64,000 bases of DNA from Archilochus colubris (Eukaryota > Chordata > Aves > Apodiformes > Trochilidae): the NCBI GenBank assembly GCA_023079485.1, contig CM041092.1, positions 12,289,127-12,353,126 on the forward strand, written 5' to 3'. Positions 61,113 through 64,000 of this stretch are shown piece by piece (positions within the stretch are counted from its first letter, which is position 1; every line of letters starts with the position of its first letter). Under the pieces are notes generated by a model that was not told where the DNA came from, searched no databases, and saw nothing but the letters and a program-made list of their open reading frames with translations. The position numbers and the translations under genes are program-made.

Positions 61113-61200
61113 TCCTGGATTTAGTGAGTGGTCTTTGTTGGAGCTGAAAGGCTGCAGCTGGGGTGGAGGATACAAGTTCACCAGGGGTTATTCAGCTCCA
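61096..61200 (-). other. candidate GLI2 non-coding first exon (5' end not defined)
   Basis: On the minus strand GCGCGTGG|GTGAGT is a consensus donor (GT at 61095-61094). It sits in the most CpG-dense spot I found in the window and lies upstream of the coding exon in the right orientation. The transcription start cannot be read from the sequence; 61200 is only a nominal limit. Just before the donor is ATGGAGCGGCGCGTGG with a good start context (G at -3, G at +4). If spliced to 36078, it would read into the short uORF and stop before the GLI2 start. It could equally be a chance donor in a GC-rich patch. Confidence 0.3.
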
Positions 61201-64000
61201 GACAGGCTTCATAAAAGCACAAGGAACTCAGAGCAAACTTTCTTAATTTTTTTTTTTCCTCCCCCAAGCAATGAACTTCTGAACTCTGTTATTGTGAGTC
61301 AAGATATGACAGGACAGTAGAGGACTGCTAATTTGCACTTCGCTCATCTGCACAGCCCATAACTCACACAAACACAGAAAGCAAACCAGTTTCTCCATAC
61401 TTCTCAGCAAAGATTTAATAACAGAGTGTAGGGCTGAGGTTTCCTATTACTTAGACGGTTACGTTTTCCAAAACACACACCAGTACGTCTACTATATCTG
61501 GAAACAACTAATACTTTAAAGTGCCCTGTGTGCATCAAGCCCAGGAACAAAATACATTAGGTGATGCATTATCCTTTCTTTTTTTATTATGTACCTTTGC
61601 TTCATCACTAATGAGTGGAACAAAATTGTTCTTACAGCTGTGAGTAAATTCACACAGGGGTGAGTTTCATAAAGGGGAAAGCTCATGAATACCGAAGTTG
61701 CAGAGCAGAAAGAGAATAATTCAGACATTTCTGGTTTATTGACTACCTGCTGACAACTGCTTGGACACCTCCACTTAGCTCCTGTCCAATGGTGACCTTC
61801 TGAACAGCTTCCCCAACTAAGCTTCTCCAGCAAGACTCCAACTCTTAATGGCTTTACTCAACCTTATTAGCAAAACGCTACACATCACGTAAGCACCGAC
61901 ACACACATTAAGGGAGGTCAGGAGCCTCTCATCACAAGAGGCTTCTAATAAAAAGTGTCAAGTTTTCTATACTGGAAATTTCTGCTGCTGTGCATCAGTT
62001 CAAGTTAACGGCTTGTGGACTGGGTCAGAAAACTGGTGAATTTCTCACCAGCCATCCAGGCAGACAGCCAAAGCCTCCAGCTTCTGCCATTCCCAGAGAG
62101 CCTCACCTCGTGGGCTGCCTTCTGCAGCTGAGAGCCCGGACACCCAGCCCAGGAGGCTGGCAGGAACAGCTTGTGAGCCCAATGAATCTGGGCTCTACAT
62201 GAAGCTTAGGGGGGCTTTAAGTTCCCTGCTCTGGGAGTCAGGGCAGACAGCTGCTCTCTTTCATTTTTGAATAATCAGCTAAAAACAGTTCTTTTTTTTT
62301 TTTGCTTCCAGAGTAAAAAAAAAAATAATTAAAAAAATGTATGGAATTTCCTTTCTGTGGGATGCTTTCAAGAGCTTTGTTAGGAAAAAGAGAAAATTTT
62401 CCCAGAATACTTCCCCTAAAAGAAGAAATTTGTTAGCACCAGCTGATTATATGGCAATTCCTTTGTTGTCAGACAACCAAATTTGATATCCATCTTATTC
62501 TTGTTCAAGTCTCTTTACCACTTCTTTTTGCTCCCCTTAGCCAAACACTTCCAAAGACTGAAGAATCCTGCTTATCCCAGCTTATCCCAGCTGTTGAAAG
62601 GGATGTGTAGAAATCCATGCAGCACTAAGATGCCAGGTTTGCATTTTCTGCAGATATTCAAAGAGAGAGATGAAATCTTAGCATCCTGCCAAATTGCAGC
62701 CCAACTGGAATGTGTGCTGTTGTTTTGACAAACTGCAGCTTACTAGAGAAAACTTAATTTTCACATCATAAAGTTTCCTTAAGATGGCTTCAGACTTCAT
62801 ACTTGTAAAACCTCAGCTTGAAAAATGTTACTCAAGACCAGGAAGGTTTAGGGACATCAGCACAATTCTGTGTCTGAACCACATCTCCAAAACCACATCT
62901 GCAAAATCTAATGCCTGGTTCAGCAGCTCTCAGTCATACCAAGCAGAACTTATACACATGGACTACTCAAGTCCCCTGCTGCTTTTCACTGTATGTTAAA
63001 TATATATGATTAAGTCCTTCTGGCTCAACACAAATGAGAGTTTAAGATCCAGTTTGATAAATACCAGCAGTTCTCTCCTTCTCTCCCACTTGCATACACA
63101 CACATCCCTGCAACAGCTATCAGGATTTATGGGTGTTAAACAAAGGAAAACCAACTCATGGGACCAGCACCATTTGGCTGTTACTTCATTTCTACATTTC
63201 CAAAGGATTTTTAGACCAGTGAAGGTCCCCACCCTGGTAGCTTTGGAAGTCATTTACAGACATGTCTGTGCTGTGAATGGAGCACACTGGGGCTGTCCAG
63301 TTCAAGGCAGACCAGTACAACCTCGTCAGCAAGGTACCAGGACATAGCATCAAATAAATAATTGACGAGGCAGGTTTTTCAGGTGGTGGATCTGCACCTC
63401 ACCACAGGGCACAGATGGATGGACCCAGGTACAGCACTGCCCTCTCCTCCTGTTCCTCACAAGAGACACAGAGGACAGAGCTCAGACTCATTGCCATTCA
63501 GCTTCCCATCTTGTCAAAGAAAAGTGACAAATCATTCATCCAGGGTGGACATAATGCAAAGACAGCTGATTTTTCTGGACGCTCCAATAAATCCTGGGAA
63601 ATTTGCTCTGCATTAGAATACAGTACCCTGCAACACTGGCAGGTGGCCCAGACCTTAAGATATGTGTACCTCTAAGTTCTACAGGACATGGTAGGACACA
63701 GGTAGGGTCCATCACTTGCCAAGAATCTGACCTCAAAAAAACCTCAATGCACACACCACCATGAAGTAGTGGGCAGATTCCCAGGACAGGGAGCCAAGGG
63801 TCCCCATTCCCAGACTACATTCAGGTGTCCTGCTGGCCTGGACTGTCTGAGATTCATCTTCTTATCGCGTGCAACAGGCAAATAATGCTCAGGCATTTTT
63901 TAAAAGCACTTTGAGAGGTAGGGGTAGAAAGTACTTGTGTGGGTATTGATGGGCAGAGTAAACAGCCCTCAGTTACCACAATCTTCGGATCTCTAGTCAC
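61201..64000. other. presumed region upstream of GLI2, no gene seen
   Basis: I see no recognisable exon, RNA gene or intact repeat here. Contents are a short T tract near 61247, an A-rich stretch around 62318-62338, the 10-bp duplication at 62571-62590, and ordinary unique sequence. The reading frames that exist (for example 63006-63347 and 61516-61833) do not resemble a protein I know. Confidence 0.5.
62571..62590 (+). repeat. 10-bp tandem duplication
   Basis: CTTATCCCAG is present twice in a row with no mismatch. Confidence 0.95.

Overview
This window is avian nuclear DNA, almost all of it non-coding. Two things identify it. The minus strand carries a coding exon (35916-36048) whose translation matches the N-terminus of the Hedgehog-pathway transcription factor GLI2, with the METSAS start, the GKK(P/A)(T/S)PL segment and the alanine-rich VA(A)QG end. 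The interspersed repeats are sparse and include CR1 LINE 3' ends with the bird-typical ATTCTGTGATTCT-style tails, on top of much older MIR-like amniote SINEs. The species cannot be fixed from this sequence; the exon wording is closest to my recollection of bird GLI2.

Layout, read along GLI2 (minus strand, right to left): 61201-64000 is presumed upstream DNA. 61005-61200 is a small CpG-rich, G-quadruplex-forming block next to a consensus splice donor, and is my best candidate for a non-coding first exon or promoter (tentative). 36079-61095 would then be the first intron. 36078-35916 is the first coding exon, with 30 nt of 5' UTR and 133 nt of CDS ending in phase 1. 35915-1 is the start of the next intron; its 3' end and all later coding exons (repressor region, zinc fingers, activation domain) lie outside the window.

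The introns hold at least three CR1 fragments, several ancient MIR-like SINEs, simple repeats and homopolymers, short tandem duplications, perfect hairpins, and long AT-rich stretches dense in homeodomain-like cores that look like conserved regulatory DNA (a hypothesis to test by alignment). No other protein-coding gene, rRNA, tRNA, CRISPR array, LTR element or viral sequence could be supported. The other open reading frames are short, unrecognised and on both strands, as expected by chance.

The most useful observations are: (1) a 3-codon upstream ORF whose stop lies one base before the GLI2 start codon; (2) the CpG/G4/splice-donor block at about 61.0-61.1 kb; (3) a triple octamer (POU-type) array 1.1 kb upstream of the coding exon; (4) a perfect 17-bp homeodomain-type palindrome at 52.4 kb. 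I found no evidence of a novel biological system beyond candidate regulatory DNA of GLI2.
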